NCBI RefSeq assembly: GCF_042466685.1
Contig: NZ_CP170448.1
Span: 4,340,001-4,404,000 of the forward strand
DNA: 64,000 nt
Source: Vreelandella sp042466685
GTDB taxonomy: Bacteria; Pseudomonadota; Gammaproteobacteria; Pseudomonadales; Halomonadaceae
Reading direction: 5' to 3'
A program made the position numbers and the translations under genes. Positions 9,182-17,885 of this stretch are shown here, one piece after another. Numbering within the stretch: the stretch's first letter is position 1; every line of letters begins with the position of its first letter. Below the pieces are notes generated by a model that saw nothing but the letters and a program-made list of their open reading frames with translations, ran no database searches and was not told where the DNA came from.

Positions 9182-10135
9182 TCAATTGGGGCGCAGTTCC
9201 CCTGAAGAGGCTTGCTGCTGGAATGTGTCGGCGAACTCGATCAGTGATTGAGTTAGCCAGATGAGCGCAGGATCGTTGGCAAACAGCCCATGCTGAATCA
9301 ACGTCATTTTCAGTGTGGGGAGCTCTTTGGGTGGCTCCACCATACGCACCGGCAGCATCATGACAAAGCGCTCAGCCATTTGACGTGGCAGCGTCATGAT
9401 CGCTTCCGTTAGCGCCACTACCTGAGCCGCGGCGATATAGTTGAGGTTTTTAGAAATTACCCGACGGGTAAAGCCGTGCTGCACCAGACAACTATCGATA
9501 TTGCTGGGGCGTAGGCCGCTAATATCCGCCAGCTCCACATGGAGTGCATCAGCAAACTGACCAATATTGAGCGCATTGCCTACGCGATCATTATGGGTAG
9601 CAGCCAAGCAGACCAACTCCTCATCCATCCAGGATGTCTGAACAACGCCGCCAGGCAGCGCGCTTTGGCTATCCAGCCCCACCACCATATCCACTTGGCG
9701 CTGTTCCAACCCCTCACTCAACACATCCGGGGTAATCAGCTCAATTGAAAAGCTAATGCCCGGTGCATAACTCAACAATTGGCTAAGAAAGGGGGGGTAC
9801 ATGACCTCTTCAAAGTAGTCCGTGGTGGCCAGCGTAAAGCGCCGCTTGCTTTTGGCAGGCAAAAATATCGCGGGGGGCGCAAGACCTTCCCTTAGCTGCC
9901 CCAGCGCCTGCTGTACGACGGGTAAAAGCGCCAGCGCACGGGGGGTTGGCTGCATACCGTTTTCGGTGCGCACCAGCAGTGGGTCATCCAGCGCTTCACG
10001 AAGGCGTTTAAGCGCATGGCTTAACGCTGGCTGGCTTAGATGCAGCTGTTCTGCCGCGCGGGTAACGTGACGCTCGCGCATCAGCGCTTCAAATACCAGC
10101 AGCAGGTTGAGGTCGAAATGGCGTAGCGAGCGCAT
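9182..10135 (-). CDS. LysR-type transcriptional regulator
   Basis: The 317-residue regulator has an N-terminal winged helix (residues about 8-65; HTH core VTRAAEQLHLSQPALSHAL) and a C-terminal effector-binding domain. It is transcribed away from agmatinase, with about 140 bases between the two starts, and the shared region contains an ATTC-N7-GAAT dyad typical of LysR sites. Probable control of speB and autoregulation are inferred from this layout. The ligand is unknown; it could be agmatine or a related polyamine. It resembles the NodD/SyrM-like LysR branch that begins RHFDLNLLLVFEAL. Confidence 0.78.
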   Translation of the reverse strand: MRSLRHFDLNLLLVFEALMRERHVTRAAEQLHLSQPALSHALKRLREALDDPLLVRTENGMQPTPRALALLPVVQQALGQLREGLAPPAIFLPAKSKRRFTLATTDYFEEVMYPPFLSQLLSYAPGISFSIELITPDVLSEGLEQRQVDMVVGLDSQSALPGGVVQTSWMDEELVCLAATHNDRVGNALNIGQFADALHVELADISGLRPSNIDSCLVQHGFTRRVISKNLNYIAAAQVVALTEAIMTLPRQMAERFVMMLPVRMVEPPKELPTLKMTLIQHGLFANDPALIWLTQSLIEFADTFQQQASSGELRPN

Positions 10136-10143
10136 GGATTCTC

Positions 10144-10164
10144 ATTATTCATATCACGAATGAT
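10144..10164. promoter_or_regulatory. Candidate LysR operator between the LysR gene and speB
   Basis: A dyad with 7-base arms (ATTATTC and GAATGAT, one mismatch) encloses the T-N11-A pattern ATTC-N7-GAAT at 10147-10161. It lies 9 bases upstream of the LysR start and about 110 bases upstream of speB, where an autoregulated divergent LysR operator would be expected. The region is also AT-rich, as promoters here tend to be. Confidence 0.4.
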
Positions 10165-10275
10165 TAAATTCTAAACATTCATTTAATTTATCGCCAGAAA
10201 TTGCTTATTGTCTGCCGCTCATTCGCCCACCAGCGACTAACAGCGTTCATCCAGCACGTAAGGAGAAGCACACCG

Positions 10276-11211
10276 GTGACCCACCCACAAGCGATGTCTG
10301 CACAAACCATGCCCAGCCTTTATGGCGATGTGATTGCTACTTTTATGGGCGTAGCACAAGCAACGGATCCTAAGCAAACCGACGCCGACGTGGTAGTGAG
10401 TGGTGTGCCTTTTGACCTTGCTTGCTCTGGCCGTGCAGGCACCCGTATGGGGCCAAATGCGATTCGCCAAAGTACCGCCAACCTGATATGGGAAGGCAAG
10501 CGCTGGCCATGGGACTTCGCCTTGGAAGATCGCCTTAAGGTGTGCGATGCAGGCAACGTAAATTACGCCTATGGCGAGCCGGAGAGCCTGGTCGACAACT
10601 TGGAAACCCACGCCAACCGCTGGTTAAAAGCGGGTAAAAAGATGCTCACTCTGGGCGGCGACCACTACATCAGCTTACCGCTGCTGCGCGCCCACGCCCG
10701 TGAGCACGGCCCGCTGGCGCTGATCCATTTTGACGCCCACACCGATACCTACGAGCAAGGCACACGCTTCGACCACGGCACTATTTTTCACCATGCTCTA
10801 AAAGAAGGGCTGGTCGTGCCTGAGCACTCGCTGCAAATTGGCATTCGCACCAGCTACGACCGCCACAACCACCCCTACGAAGTGCTGGATGCTGACTGGG
10901 TAAACGATAACGGCCCCGCTGCCGTACTAGAGCGTATCCGTGTCCGCGTGGGTTATCGCCCAGCCTACGTCACCTTGGATATTGATGGCCTCGACCCCGC
11001 CTATGCCCCTGGCACCGGCACTCCGGTATGCGGCGGCATGTCCACCGACCTGATGCTGAAAGTGATTCGCGGCATGGTGGGTATGGAGCTGGTTGGCATG
11101 GACGTGGTGGAAGTAAACCCTGCTTATGATCACGGCGACATTACCTCGCTTGCCGCCGCGACGCTGGGGTTAGAGTTTTTGTATACGTTGGCAGCCTCTA
11201 AAGGCGTTTGA
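10276..11211 (+). CDS. speB: Agmatinase
   Basis: This ureohydrolase hydrolyses agmatine to putrescine and urea. The 311-residue protein is close to E. coli SpeB in length and sequence. Manganese-binding segments are visible as GGDHYIS, HFDAHTDTYE and DIDGLDPAYAPGTGTP, and the SpeB-like end GMDVVEVNPAYD is present. The GTG start at 10276 has AAGGAGAA 8 bases upstream; a TTG at 10201 and an ATG at 10294 are less well placed. Guanidinobutyrase or another SpeB homologue remains possible, since a LysR partner rather than a polyamine operon sits next to it. No arginine decarboxylase is in the window. Confidence 0.85.
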   Translation: MTHPQAMSAQTMPSLYGDVIATFMGVAQATDPKQTDADVVVSGVPFDLACSGRAGTRMGPNAIRQSTANLIWEGKRWPWDFALEDRLKVCDAGNVNYAYGEPESLVDNLETHANRWLKAGKKMLTLGGDHYISLPLLRAHAREHGPLALIHFDAHTDTYEQGTRFDHGTIFHHALKEGLVVPEHSLQIGIRTSYDRHNHPYEVLDADWVNDNGPAAVLERIRVRVGYRPAYVTLDIDGLDPAYAPGTGTPVCGGMSTDLMLKVIRGMVGMELVGMDVVEVNPAYDHGDITSLAAATLGLEFLYTLAASKGV

Positions 11212-11219
11212 TGCCAAAG

Positions 11220-11250
11220 GCCCCGCCGCCGTTGAGTTCATACGCGGGGC
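11220..11250. terminator. Hairpin between convergent speB and metY
   Basis: GCCCCGC (11220-11226) pairs with GCGGGGC (11244-11250) across a 17-base loop in the 50-base gap between two convergent stop codons. There is no good T run on either side, so termination is inferred mainly from position. Confidence 0.35.
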
Positions 11251-11261
11251 AAGCAAAAGCA

Positions 11262-12536
11262 CTATCCTTGAGACGCTGCTAGCGCTTGATCAATATCCGC
11301 CAACAGATCATCGATATGCTCAATGCCGATCGACAGGCGCACCATATCCGGTGTGACACCCGCGGCTTTTAGCTCCTGCTCGTTCAGTTGGCGGTGCGTG
11401 GTGGACGCCGGAATGGAAGAGCAGCTCTTGGCATCGCCGATATTCACCAGGCGCAGGATCAGCGCCAGCGCATCGTAGAAACGCTCACCGGCGGCCTGGC
11501 CACCTTCAATGCCAAAGCTAAGAATTCCCGAGGCATGGCCGTTCATATAACGCTGGGCCAGTGCGTGATCCGGGTGGTTTTCCAAGCCAGCGTAATGCAC
11601 CCAGGTGACCAACGGGTGGCTTTCCAGGTGCTTGGCAACGGCCAAGGCGTTGGCGCAGATACGCTCGATGCGTAGAGACAGCGTTTCCAGCCCCTGAAGC
11701 AGGTTCCAGGCCGCCTGGGCAGACAGCGCAGCGCCCATATTACGCAGTGGCACTACCCGAGCGCGAGCAATAAAGGCCGCATCGCCCACATCGCGGGTAT
11801 AACTTACGCCGTGGTAAGAAACATCCGGCTCATTGAGGAGCGGAAAGCGATTGGCATGCTTAGCCCAGGGAAAAGTACCCGAATCAACAATCACACCGCC
11901 GACTGTGGTGCCGTGGCCGCCGATATATTTAGTGGCCGAGTGAACAACAATATCAGCCCCATGCTCAATCGGCCGACATAAGAACGGCGTCGCCGTGGTG
12001 TTATCGACAATCACCGGCACCCCATGACGATGGGCTGCCTCAGCAAGCTTTGCTAGGTCGACCACGCCACCCGAGGGGTTACCAACGCTTTCGCAGAAAA
12101 CCGCCTTGGTTCGTTCATCGATCAGCGCTTCGATGCCGTCAATATCGTCTTTGTCGGCAAAACGCACCTGAATGCCTTGGCGCGGCAAGGTGTGGGCAAA
12201 CAGATTGTAAGTACCGCCATACAGCTCGCTGATCGAGACAATGTTATCGCCCGCTTCGGCAATGGTCTGGATCGCATAGGTGATCGCTGCCATTCCCGAT
12301 GCCACCGCTAGCCCGGCTATACCGCCTTCCAACGCGGCTACTCGCTGCTCCAACACCGCACAGGTCGGGTTCATAATGCGCGAGTAAATGTTTCCTTCCA
12401 CTTTAAGATCAAACAGATCCGCCGCGTGCTGCGCGTTATCGAATGAAAACGACGTGGTTTGATGAATCGGCACCGCCACGGCGTTTTGTGAATCGGGCGA
12501 ATAGCCCTGGTGGAGGGCAATGGTTTCTGGCTTCAT
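11262..12536 (-). CDS. metY: O-acetylhomoserine aminocarboxypropyltransferase (MetY-type sulfhydrylase)
   Basis: This PLP enzyme makes homocysteine from O-acetylhomoserine and sulfide (or uses methanethiol to give methionine). The 424-residue length is that of the MetY branch rather than the shorter MetB/MetC enzymes. The PLP lysine is Lys203 in HSATKYIGGHG. Other Cys/Met family features are the start ETIALHQGY and the phosphate-site region YSRIMNPT. The gene stands alone, convergent to speB and 107 bases from folE2, so it is probably its own transcription unit. A cystathionine synthase role is less likely given the length. Confidence 0.85.
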   Translation of the reverse strand: MKPETIALHQGYSPDSQNAVAVPIHQTTSFSFDNAQHAADLFDLKVEGNIYSRIMNPTCAVLEQRVAALEGGIAGLAVASGMAAITYAIQTIAEAGDNIVSISELYGGTYNLFAHTLPRQGIQVRFADKDDIDGIEALIDERTKAVFCESVGNPSGGVVDLAKLAEAAHRHGVPVIVDNTTATPFLCRPIEHGADIVVHSATKYIGGHGTTVGGVIVDSGTFPWAKHANRFPLLNEPDVSYHGVSYTRDVGDAAFIARARVVPLRNMGAALSAQAAWNLLQGLETLSLRIERICANALAVAKHLESHPLVTWVHYAGLENHPDHALAQRYMNGHASGILSFGIEGGQAAGERFYDALALILRLVNIGDAKSCSSIPASTTHRQLNEQELKAAGVTPDMVRLSIGIEHIDDLLADIDQALAASQG

Positions 12537-12643
12537 AAGGGCGGCTCGCTAGTTTTTATTGAGGTTCGTTACTGATCCTAAACAAGCGCCGCTCGGAAGG
12601 CCAATAATCGTTTAGCGTCTAGTAACAAGCGACCCCAACACGT

Positions 12644-13546
12644 TTACCAATTACACTCGCTGCGCGCTACCGCGTCATGGGCGTGCAGGCTTTCAGCATG
12701 CACTACCTTGAGCTGAAAACCGGTTACGCCCGGTGCTTGCCGCAGGGCTTTATCGACCCTCCTTGCCGCGTCTTCGCAGAACATCAGGTTTTGCCCGTTA
12801 GCAAGAGCAAACGCTTGCTCATCAATGCGCTTCACAGCGGTTTGCAGTGCGGTGCCTAGCGCCGCTTCGATACGATCAATCGAACTCTCCAACCAATCTG
12901 CAATGGGTAGTTCATCGTTTTCGCCCTCGGCTAAACGCAGCGAGCACTCGACAAAGCTGCGCTGACTGTGGGGCGTGGCTAATATGCCCTCTTCGCTGCC
13001 CAGCCATGCCGATACCGCCGATTTGGTTAACGGAATTTCCGAAAAATCCTCCTCAAAGGCCTGTTGAATCAGCTGCCGCGCCAGCGCCGCCGAGCAGGGA
13101 CAGGTGGACGAGTAGCCCACCGTCAGTCCCAGGTCGACCTGAAAACCATCAGGGGTTAATTGGCAACGCAGTGTGAAGGGGTAGCTTTTCCATCCGGCGA
13201 GCGGGCTAATCAGGGCTTGCCGCTTAAGCGGCAGCTCGCCCTCTACGGTCAAATACGCATGCTGGGAAAGACCTTCTTGACTGGCGATAAAGCTTTTCAA
13301 TACCTCTTTAACCGCTAGGAGCGTCAGCGGCGCTTCCTCTAACGGCTGCAGCGCCAGGTAAAGACGCGACATATGAATACCCCGCGCCTCGGGATCCTCA
13401 AGGCTTACCCCTGCCGCAACGGTGGCGTTTACACCGCTCGTCCCTAGCCGGATAGGCAGCGCCATGCCCTCCATCCCCACCCAGGTCAATGTGCTTGTTA
13501 AGCGGGTAGTTTGGCTGGCGACATCGGGTAAGGTTAAAACGGTCAT
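12644..13546 (-). CDS. folE2: GTP cyclohydrolase FolE2 (type IB)
   Basis: The protein catalyses the first step of tetrahydrofolate synthesis, GTP to dihydroneopterin triphosphate. Its 300 residues belong to the FolE2 family (start LPDVASQT, MALPIRL near residue 30, STCPCSAALARQLI near residue 150). FolE2 can work with metals other than zinc and is widely Zur-regulated as the stand-in for zinc-dependent FolE during zinc shortage. Its start overlaps the stop of the cobW-type gene by 4 bases, and that gene follows dksA2, so all three share the promoter with the Zur-like palindrome at 15126-15137. Context and family agree well. Confidence 0.9.
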   Translation of the reverse strand: MTVLTLPDVASQTTRLTSTLTWVGMEGMALPIRLGTSGVNATVAAGVSLEDPEARGIHMSRLYLALQPLEEAPLTLLAVKEVLKSFIASQEGLSQHAYLTVEGELPLKRQALISPLAGWKSYPFTLRCQLTPDGFQVDLGLTVGYSSTCPCSAALARQLIQQAFEEDFSEIPLTKSAVSAWLGSEEGILATPHSQRSFVECSLRLAEGENDELPIADWLESSIDRIEAALGTALQTAVKRIDEQAFALANGQNLMFCEDAARRVDKALRQAPGVTGFQLKVVHAESLHAHDAVARSECNW

Positions 13547-14631
13547 TGGGTTACCTCTTGGGAGGAGTGGAAAAAGTTGTACAGCTCGGCTACGGTTTCG
13601 GGCGCTACGTTTTGGGTAATAAACACAAAGCGTGATACCCGGTCGCCCACACTGTTGGCTGGCAGGGGCGCAGGCGGGTGAAAAATGTGCTGCACACCAT
13701 GCAGCGCTAGCGGCGTCTCCCGGTCAGTGAGGTGCACAATGGCTTTAATGCGCAGCATTTTGTCACCCATTAGCGACATCAACACATCCAGCCAGCCCTC
13801 CAAGGTCTCAGGCGCAATCGGGTCATCAACGCTAAAACAGAAAGCGTTAATGCCGTCGCTATGAGGGGAACCACTAGGCTGATGCGGACTCAATGGCGAG
13901 TTTTTCGACGGCGCAGAAAAAGCAGCCGGATGAGTGTCTGCCTGGTGCAAGGCGTAGCTGCCCGCTTTGAGCCACTGCTCCACCTGGAAGCCCCTCTTAT
14001 CGCCAGCGTACAGCCCCGCCCCCACTAGCAAATCCGCCGAGAGTTCGCCGTTAATCACCTGCCACTGCTCAGCGGCGGGATTCAACTTGGCCAGTCGATT
14101 CGCCAGTTGGGAAACACTCTCTTCGCTTGCCAGGTCGGTTTTGGTCATAAGCAATTTGTCGGCTACCACGATTTGCTGTTGCGACTCCGGGTGGGCGTCC
14201 AGGGTCGCCAGCCCATTGGCGGCATCAACGCAGCACACCACGCTGTCCAGCTTGAAACGGTGCGCCAGCCAGTGATCCGTCATCAGCAGTTGCAGCAGAG
14301 AGGTTGGCTCCGCTAGCCCCGTGGTCTCAATCACCACCCGAACAGGCAAGGGTTTATCTTGTGCTTCCAGGTCTTCAAGCGCTTGCTGCAGGGTGCGACT
14401 CAAATCGCCACGCAGTGTGCAACATAAACAGCCGCTACTCATTTCGATCACTGCTTGCTCATCGCTGTGGGTAATCAACTGGTGATCCAACCCAATGGCA
14501 CCAAACTCATTGATTACCACCAGAGTGTTGTGCATGGAAGTTTGGTGAACCCAGCGATTGAGTAGCGTGGTTTTGCCGCTGCCTAAGAAGCCTGTCAGTA
14601 GATTGACCGGTATTAATGACGGTTCCTGCAT
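13543..14631 (-). CDS. CobW/COG0523 family GTPase, probable zinc metallochaperone
   Basis: The 362-residue P-loop GTPase has Walker A GFLGSGKTT near residue 15, the metal-binding motif CLCC within SSGCLCCTLRGDL near residue 68, and a CobW C-terminal domain. COG0523 proteins of the ZigA/ZagA type pass zinc to client enzymes when zinc is scarce. Gene position supports this: it lies between dksA2 (6-base gap) and folE2 (4-base overlap) in an operon with an upstream Zur-like site. A cobalt or nitrile hydratase role is unlikely without cobalamin or hydratase genes nearby. The client protein is unknown; FolE2 is the obvious neighbour. Confidence 0.85.
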   Translation of the reverse strand: MQEPSLIPVNLLTGFLGSGKTTLLNRWVHQTSMHNTLVVINEFGAIGLDHQLITHSDEQAVIEMSSGCLCCTLRGDLSRTLQQALEDLEAQDKPLPVRVVIETTGLAEPTSLLQLLMTDHWLAHRFKLDSVVCCVDAANGLATLDAHPESQQQIVVADKLLMTKTDLASEESVSQLANRLAKLNPAAEQWQVINGELSADLLVGAGLYAGDKRGFQVEQWLKAGSYALHQADTHPAAFSAPSKNSPLSPHQPSGSPHSDGINAFCFSVDDPIAPETLEGWLDVLMSLMGDKMLRIKAIVHLTDRETPLALHGVQHIFHPPAPLPANSVGDRVSRFVFITQNVAPETVAELYNFFHSSQEVTQ

Positions 14632-14637
14632 AACGCC

Positions 14638-15102
14638 TTACTCCCACCTCGCTTTGCGATAGTGATGCTCTTGTTGCTCCTGACGCTCTTTTGCCTCAAT
14701 GCAGAGCTTCGCGGTGGGCCTAAACATCAGCCGGGCTAGGCCAATAGGCTCGCCGGTCTCTTCGCAGTAGCCATAGTCGCCTTTCTCAATGCGTTTTAAG
14801 GCTGACGCTATGTTGTTAAGCAGGCGGCTCTCGCGATCCGCTTGCCGCAATGCCAGGCGCAACTCCTCCTCAAACGAGGCTTGATCCGATTCGTCGCTAT
14901 CGCGCTCATGAGAAGCGATGACGTCCTTCATCTCTTTTAAGTGCGTTTCAATCTCGTCACGTTCGGCCAACAGGCGCTGCTGGAAAAACCTCAGTTGCTC
15001 GTCATTCATATAATCGCTGGCGGGCATGCCCAGTAGCTTCTCTGCCCACGCTTTATCAGCAGCAACACGCTGTTCTTTGGCTTTTATGCCTAGGTCTTGC
15101 AT
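14638..15102 (-). CDS. dksA2: DksA2-like RNA polymerase-binding protein lacking the full zinc finger
   Basis: This 154-residue DksA/TraR family protein acts at the RNA polymerase secondary channel with ppGpp. The N-terminal half is a coiled coil with an acidic tip. Canonical DksA has CX2C-X17-CX2C; here the sequence is CEET, 17 residues, CIEA, so two of four zinc cysteines are replaced by Thr and Ala. P. aeruginosa DksA2, which works without zinc and is Zur-regulated, has the same kind of loss. The gene is first in an operon with cobW and folE2, and a Zur-like palindrome lies 24 bases upstream of its ATG. It would maintain stringent control under zinc starvation. Confidence 0.88.
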   Translation of the reverse strand: MQDLGIKAKEQRVAADKAWAEKLLGMPASDYMNDEQLRFFQQRLLAERDEIETHLKEMKDVIASHERDSDESDQASFEEELRLALRQADRESRLLNNIASALKRIEKGDYGYCEETGEPIGLARLMFRPTAKLCIEAKERQEQQEHHYRKARWE

Positions 15103-15125
15103 AGATTGATCTCGCCCTAAATTGC

Positions 15126-15137
15126 ACGTTATAACGT
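15126..15137. promoter_or_regulatory. Zur-like operator upstream of dksA2
   Basis: The perfect 12-base palindrome ACGTTATAACGT lies in the 45-base gap between thrS and dksA2, 24 bases upstream of the dksA2 start. It shares the core GTTATAAC with the palindrome between znuA and znuC, and that core is typical of gammaproteobacterial Zur boxes. It would repress dksA2-cobW-folE2 when zinc is sufficient. Confidence 0.72.
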
Positions 15138-15147
15138 AACATAAAAG

Positions 15148-17160
15148 TCAGCAATGTCGCCCGTTATGCTCAACCGTTGTCAGCCGTTCAAGCAGACGCT
15201 GTTGAGCAGCACGGCACTCAAAGGCGTCCGGCGTTTGAACATGCTCTAACAGTAGCGATACGGCTTGCTTAATAGGCAGTACGCCCAGGTCTTCGCCCTC
15301 TCGAGTGCGCAGGGCAATACTGCCTGCCTCACGCTCTTTGGCACCCGCTACCAGCAAAAAGGGAATACGCTGGAGGGTCTGTTCGCGAATTTTGTAACCT
15401 ATTTTCTCGTTGCGTACATCCACCTCGCTGCGCACGCCTGCCCCGTTGAGTAGCTGCGCCACATCCTGGGCATAAGCGGCATGCTCGTCGGTGATCGACA
15501 GCACCACCGCCTGAACCGGCGACAACCAAGCCGGTAGCTTGCCCGCGTAGTGTTCAACCAGAATGCCGATAAAGCGCTCCAGCGAGCCAAACAGCGCGCG
15601 GTGCAGCATCACGGGGCGCTTGCGCTGGCCGTCTTCAGCCACATACTCAATGCCGAAGCGCTCGGGCAGGTTCATATCCACCTGGAGCGTGCCGCACTGC
15701 CAGTCGCGGCCAATGGCGTCGCGTAGCACAAACTCAAGTTTAGGGCCGTAAAAAGCCCCTTCACCGGGGTTGAGCTGATAGGTCAGGCCCATGCCCGTTA
15801 ACGCCTGCTCCAGCGCGCCTTCCAGCAAATCCCAGCTGGCATCGTCGCCCATGCGATTTTCCGGCCGGGTAGAGAGCTTGATGCGCACATCCTCAAAGCC
15901 GAACTGGCGGTAGATATCCAGCACCAGGGCCACCACATCACGGCATTCGGCATCCATCTGGCCGGGGGTGCAGTAGATATGCGCGTCGTCCTGGGTAAAG
16001 TGGCGCACCCGCAGCAACCCATGGAGTGCGCCGGAGGGCTCGTAGCGGTGTACCTTGCCAAATTCGCCCATGCGGATGGGCAGGTCGCGGTAGCTTTTTA
16101 AGCCGTGACGGTAAAGCAGCACACTGCCGGGGCAGTTCATCGGCTTGAGCGCCAGCGAGCGGCCATCTTCCGTCTCGGTGGTGAACATATGCTCGCGGTA
16201 GTTGTGCCAGTGGCCGGAGATTTCCCACAGGCTTCGGTCCATCACATCGGGGGAGTTAACCTCCACGTAGCCCGCCGCCTGCTGGCGACGGCGCATATAG
16301 GCAATCAGCTCCTGGAAAACAACCCAGCCACGGGGGTGCCAGAACACCGCGCCGGGGGCATCCTCCTGAAAGTGGAACAGGTCTAGGCCACGGCCTAAAC
16401 GCCGGTGGTCGCGTTTTTCTGCCTCTTCAAGGCGCTGCAAGTACGCCTTTAGCTGCTTTTTATCCGCCCAGGCGGTGCCGTAAATACGCTGCAGCTGCTC
16501 GTTGTTGGCATCGCCCCGCCAGTAGGCACCGGCCAGCTTGGTCAGTTTGAACGCTTTCAGAAAACGCGTGTTGGGCACATGGGGGCCACGGCACATATCC
16601 ACATACTCTTGGTGGATATACAGCCCCACGCTGGTGACGTCCGCGGGCATCTCTGCGATAAGGCGCTGCTTGTAGGTCTCACCGCGCGCCTTGAACAGCT
16701 CGGCCGCCTCATCCCGCGGCGTCATGCGCTTTACCACCTCATACTCCTGGGCGATCAACGCATGCATCCGCGTTTCGATGGCGGCGAGATCGCTGGGGGT
16801 AAAAGGGCGCTCATAGGCGATATCGTAGTAAAAACCATCGTCGATAACCGGGCCAATCACCATCATGGCGCTGGGGTAAAGCTGCTTGACGGCATGACCG
16901 ACTAGGTGAGCGCAGGAGTGGCGGGTAATCTCAAGCCCTTCATCATCCTTGGGGGTAATGATCTGCAGCTGGGCATCGTGATCAATTACTTCGCAGGCAT
17001 CGACCAGGCGACCATCGAGCTTACCGGCCAGGGTCTGTTTCGCCAGCCCAGGGCCAATGGCGTGCGCTACCTCGGCGACGCTTACCGGGTGGTCAAAATG
17101 ACGCTTGGCGCCATCCGACAGGGTGATAGTCACTGCCTGTTCTAAGGCGGCGGTAGTCAT
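15148..17160 (-). CDS. thrS: Threonyl-tRNA synthetase, probable zinc-starvation paralogue
   Basis: The 670-residue enzyme charges tRNA-Thr. An N-terminal TGS-like domain is followed by the editing domain (HSCAHLVGH, and CRGPHVP) and the class II catalytic core. All three zinc ligands known from E. coli ThrRS are kept: Cys in MNCPG, His in SGALHGLLR and His in PVMLHRALFG. The C-terminal anticodon domain is complete. The usual thrS-infC-rpmI neighbourhood is absent; instead it follows DUF1826 (42-base gap, GGAGA ribosome site) in the znuCB transcript. I infer a second, Zur-controlled copy, as seen in other proteobacteria. If no other thrS exists in the genome it would be the essential one. Confidence 0.9.
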   Translation of the reverse strand: MTTAALEQAVTITLSDGAKRHFDHPVSVAEVAHAIGPGLAKQTLAGKLDGRLVDACEVIDHDAQLQIITPKDDEGLEITRHSCAHLVGHAVKQLYPSAMMVIGPVIDDGFYYDIAYERPFTPSDLAAIETRMHALIAQEYEVVKRMTPRDEAAELFKARGETYKQRLIAEMPADVTSVGLYIHQEYVDMCRGPHVPNTRFLKAFKLTKLAGAYWRGDANNEQLQRIYGTAWADKKQLKAYLQRLEEAEKRDHRRLGRGLDLFHFQEDAPGAVFWHPRGWVVFQELIAYMRRRQQAAGYVEVNSPDVMDRSLWEISGHWHNYREHMFTTETEDGRSLALKPMNCPGSVLLYRHGLKSYRDLPIRMGEFGKVHRYEPSGALHGLLRVRHFTQDDAHIYCTPGQMDAECRDVVALVLDIYRQFGFEDVRIKLSTRPENRMGDDASWDLLEGALEQALTGMGLTYQLNPGEGAFYGPKLEFVLRDAIGRDWQCGTLQVDMNLPERFGIEYVAEDGQRKRPVMLHRALFGSLERFIGILVEHYAGKLPAWLSPVQAVVLSITDEHAAYAQDVAQLLNGAGVRSEVDVRNEKIGYKIREQTLQRIPFLLVAGAKEREAGSIALRTREGEDLGVLPIKQAVSLLLEHVQTPDAFECRAAQQRLLERLTTVEHNGRHC

Positions 17161-17202
17161 ATCGTCTCCACGGTGGGAATAAGCAAATCGCTATATCAAC
17201 GA

Positions 17203-17853
17203 CTAAGCGGGATCAATGCTCATCAGCAGCCGCTTACCTTCGCCATCCAACGCGGGACTTCTATGCACTAACCCCCGCTCTTCGCAGCCTACCCAGCCGC
17301 TTCCTTTGATTAACGCGATGTCCCCTGGTGAAAGGCGCTGAATAGCGCGGGTGTCGATTGCGATATCGGGTCGGTCAGGGTGCGGCGCGCCCAGGCCTTC
17401 ACGGTTAATAGCGTACTCTGGCAGCCATTCACTGCCCGGCCCGAAATAGGTAGTGACCATGCGCACCGGGAGGTTGTCGCAGTGAAAGCGCGGGCACATG
17501 GCGCTGTTCAACAGGCGCAAGCGAATGCCGACGGTCTGGGTGTCAAACAGAAAGGCGATCGCTTCGGCAATCGTCGCCATATCCTCAACCAGCGGGGTCG
17601 CCGCATCCGGGGCGGGCAGGTGTCGGCGCAGGTCAGCGGCGAAGGTTTCATCAGGATGGCCAAGCCAGCTATATTGCCAGGCGCGATCCGTTTGGCACTG
17701 AGCCTGGGCGCTGAAGGCGATATCGGCAGGCAGTGGGCGCTGGAAAATCGCGATGTTAATAGCGTCTTCAAAGATGCGCGGCAGCACGCTGATATCATTA
17801 TCACCGGCGGCATGGTCTGGCAACGTCCACTGGGGGGCAGGTAGCGAAGACAT
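17203..17853 (-). CDS. DUF1826 protein of the zinc operon, possible Fe(II)/2-oxoglutarate oxygenase
   Basis: The 216-residue protein has unknown function. The start at 17853 was chosen for GGAG six bases upstream; an ATG at 17889 overlaps the znuB stop (ATGA) and would add 12 residues. DUF1826 genes are recurrently found with Zur-controlled genes. The C-terminal half shows His124 and Asp126 in FHCDNLPV, then His197 in LVHRSP and an arginine 11 residues later followed by a LLMSID strand. This matches the HxD...H...R layout of Fe(II)/2-oxoglutarate-dependent double-stranded beta-helix enzymes. The enzyme idea is my inference; the family and operon placement are better supported. Confidence 0.72.
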   Translation of the reverse strand: MSSLPAPQWTLPDHAAGDNDISVLPRIFEDAINIAIFQRPLPADIAFSAQAQCQTDRAWQYSWLGHPDETFAADLRRHLPAPDAATPLVEDMATIAEAIAFLFDTQTVGIRLRLLNSAMCPRFHCDNLPVRMVTTYFGPGSEWLPEYAINREGLGAPHPDRPDIAIDTRAIQRLSPGDIALIKGSGWVGCEERGLVHRSPALDGEGKRLLMSIDPA

Positions 17854-17885
17854 AAATGACTCCATAAGCGTTGTTGAGATAGCCG

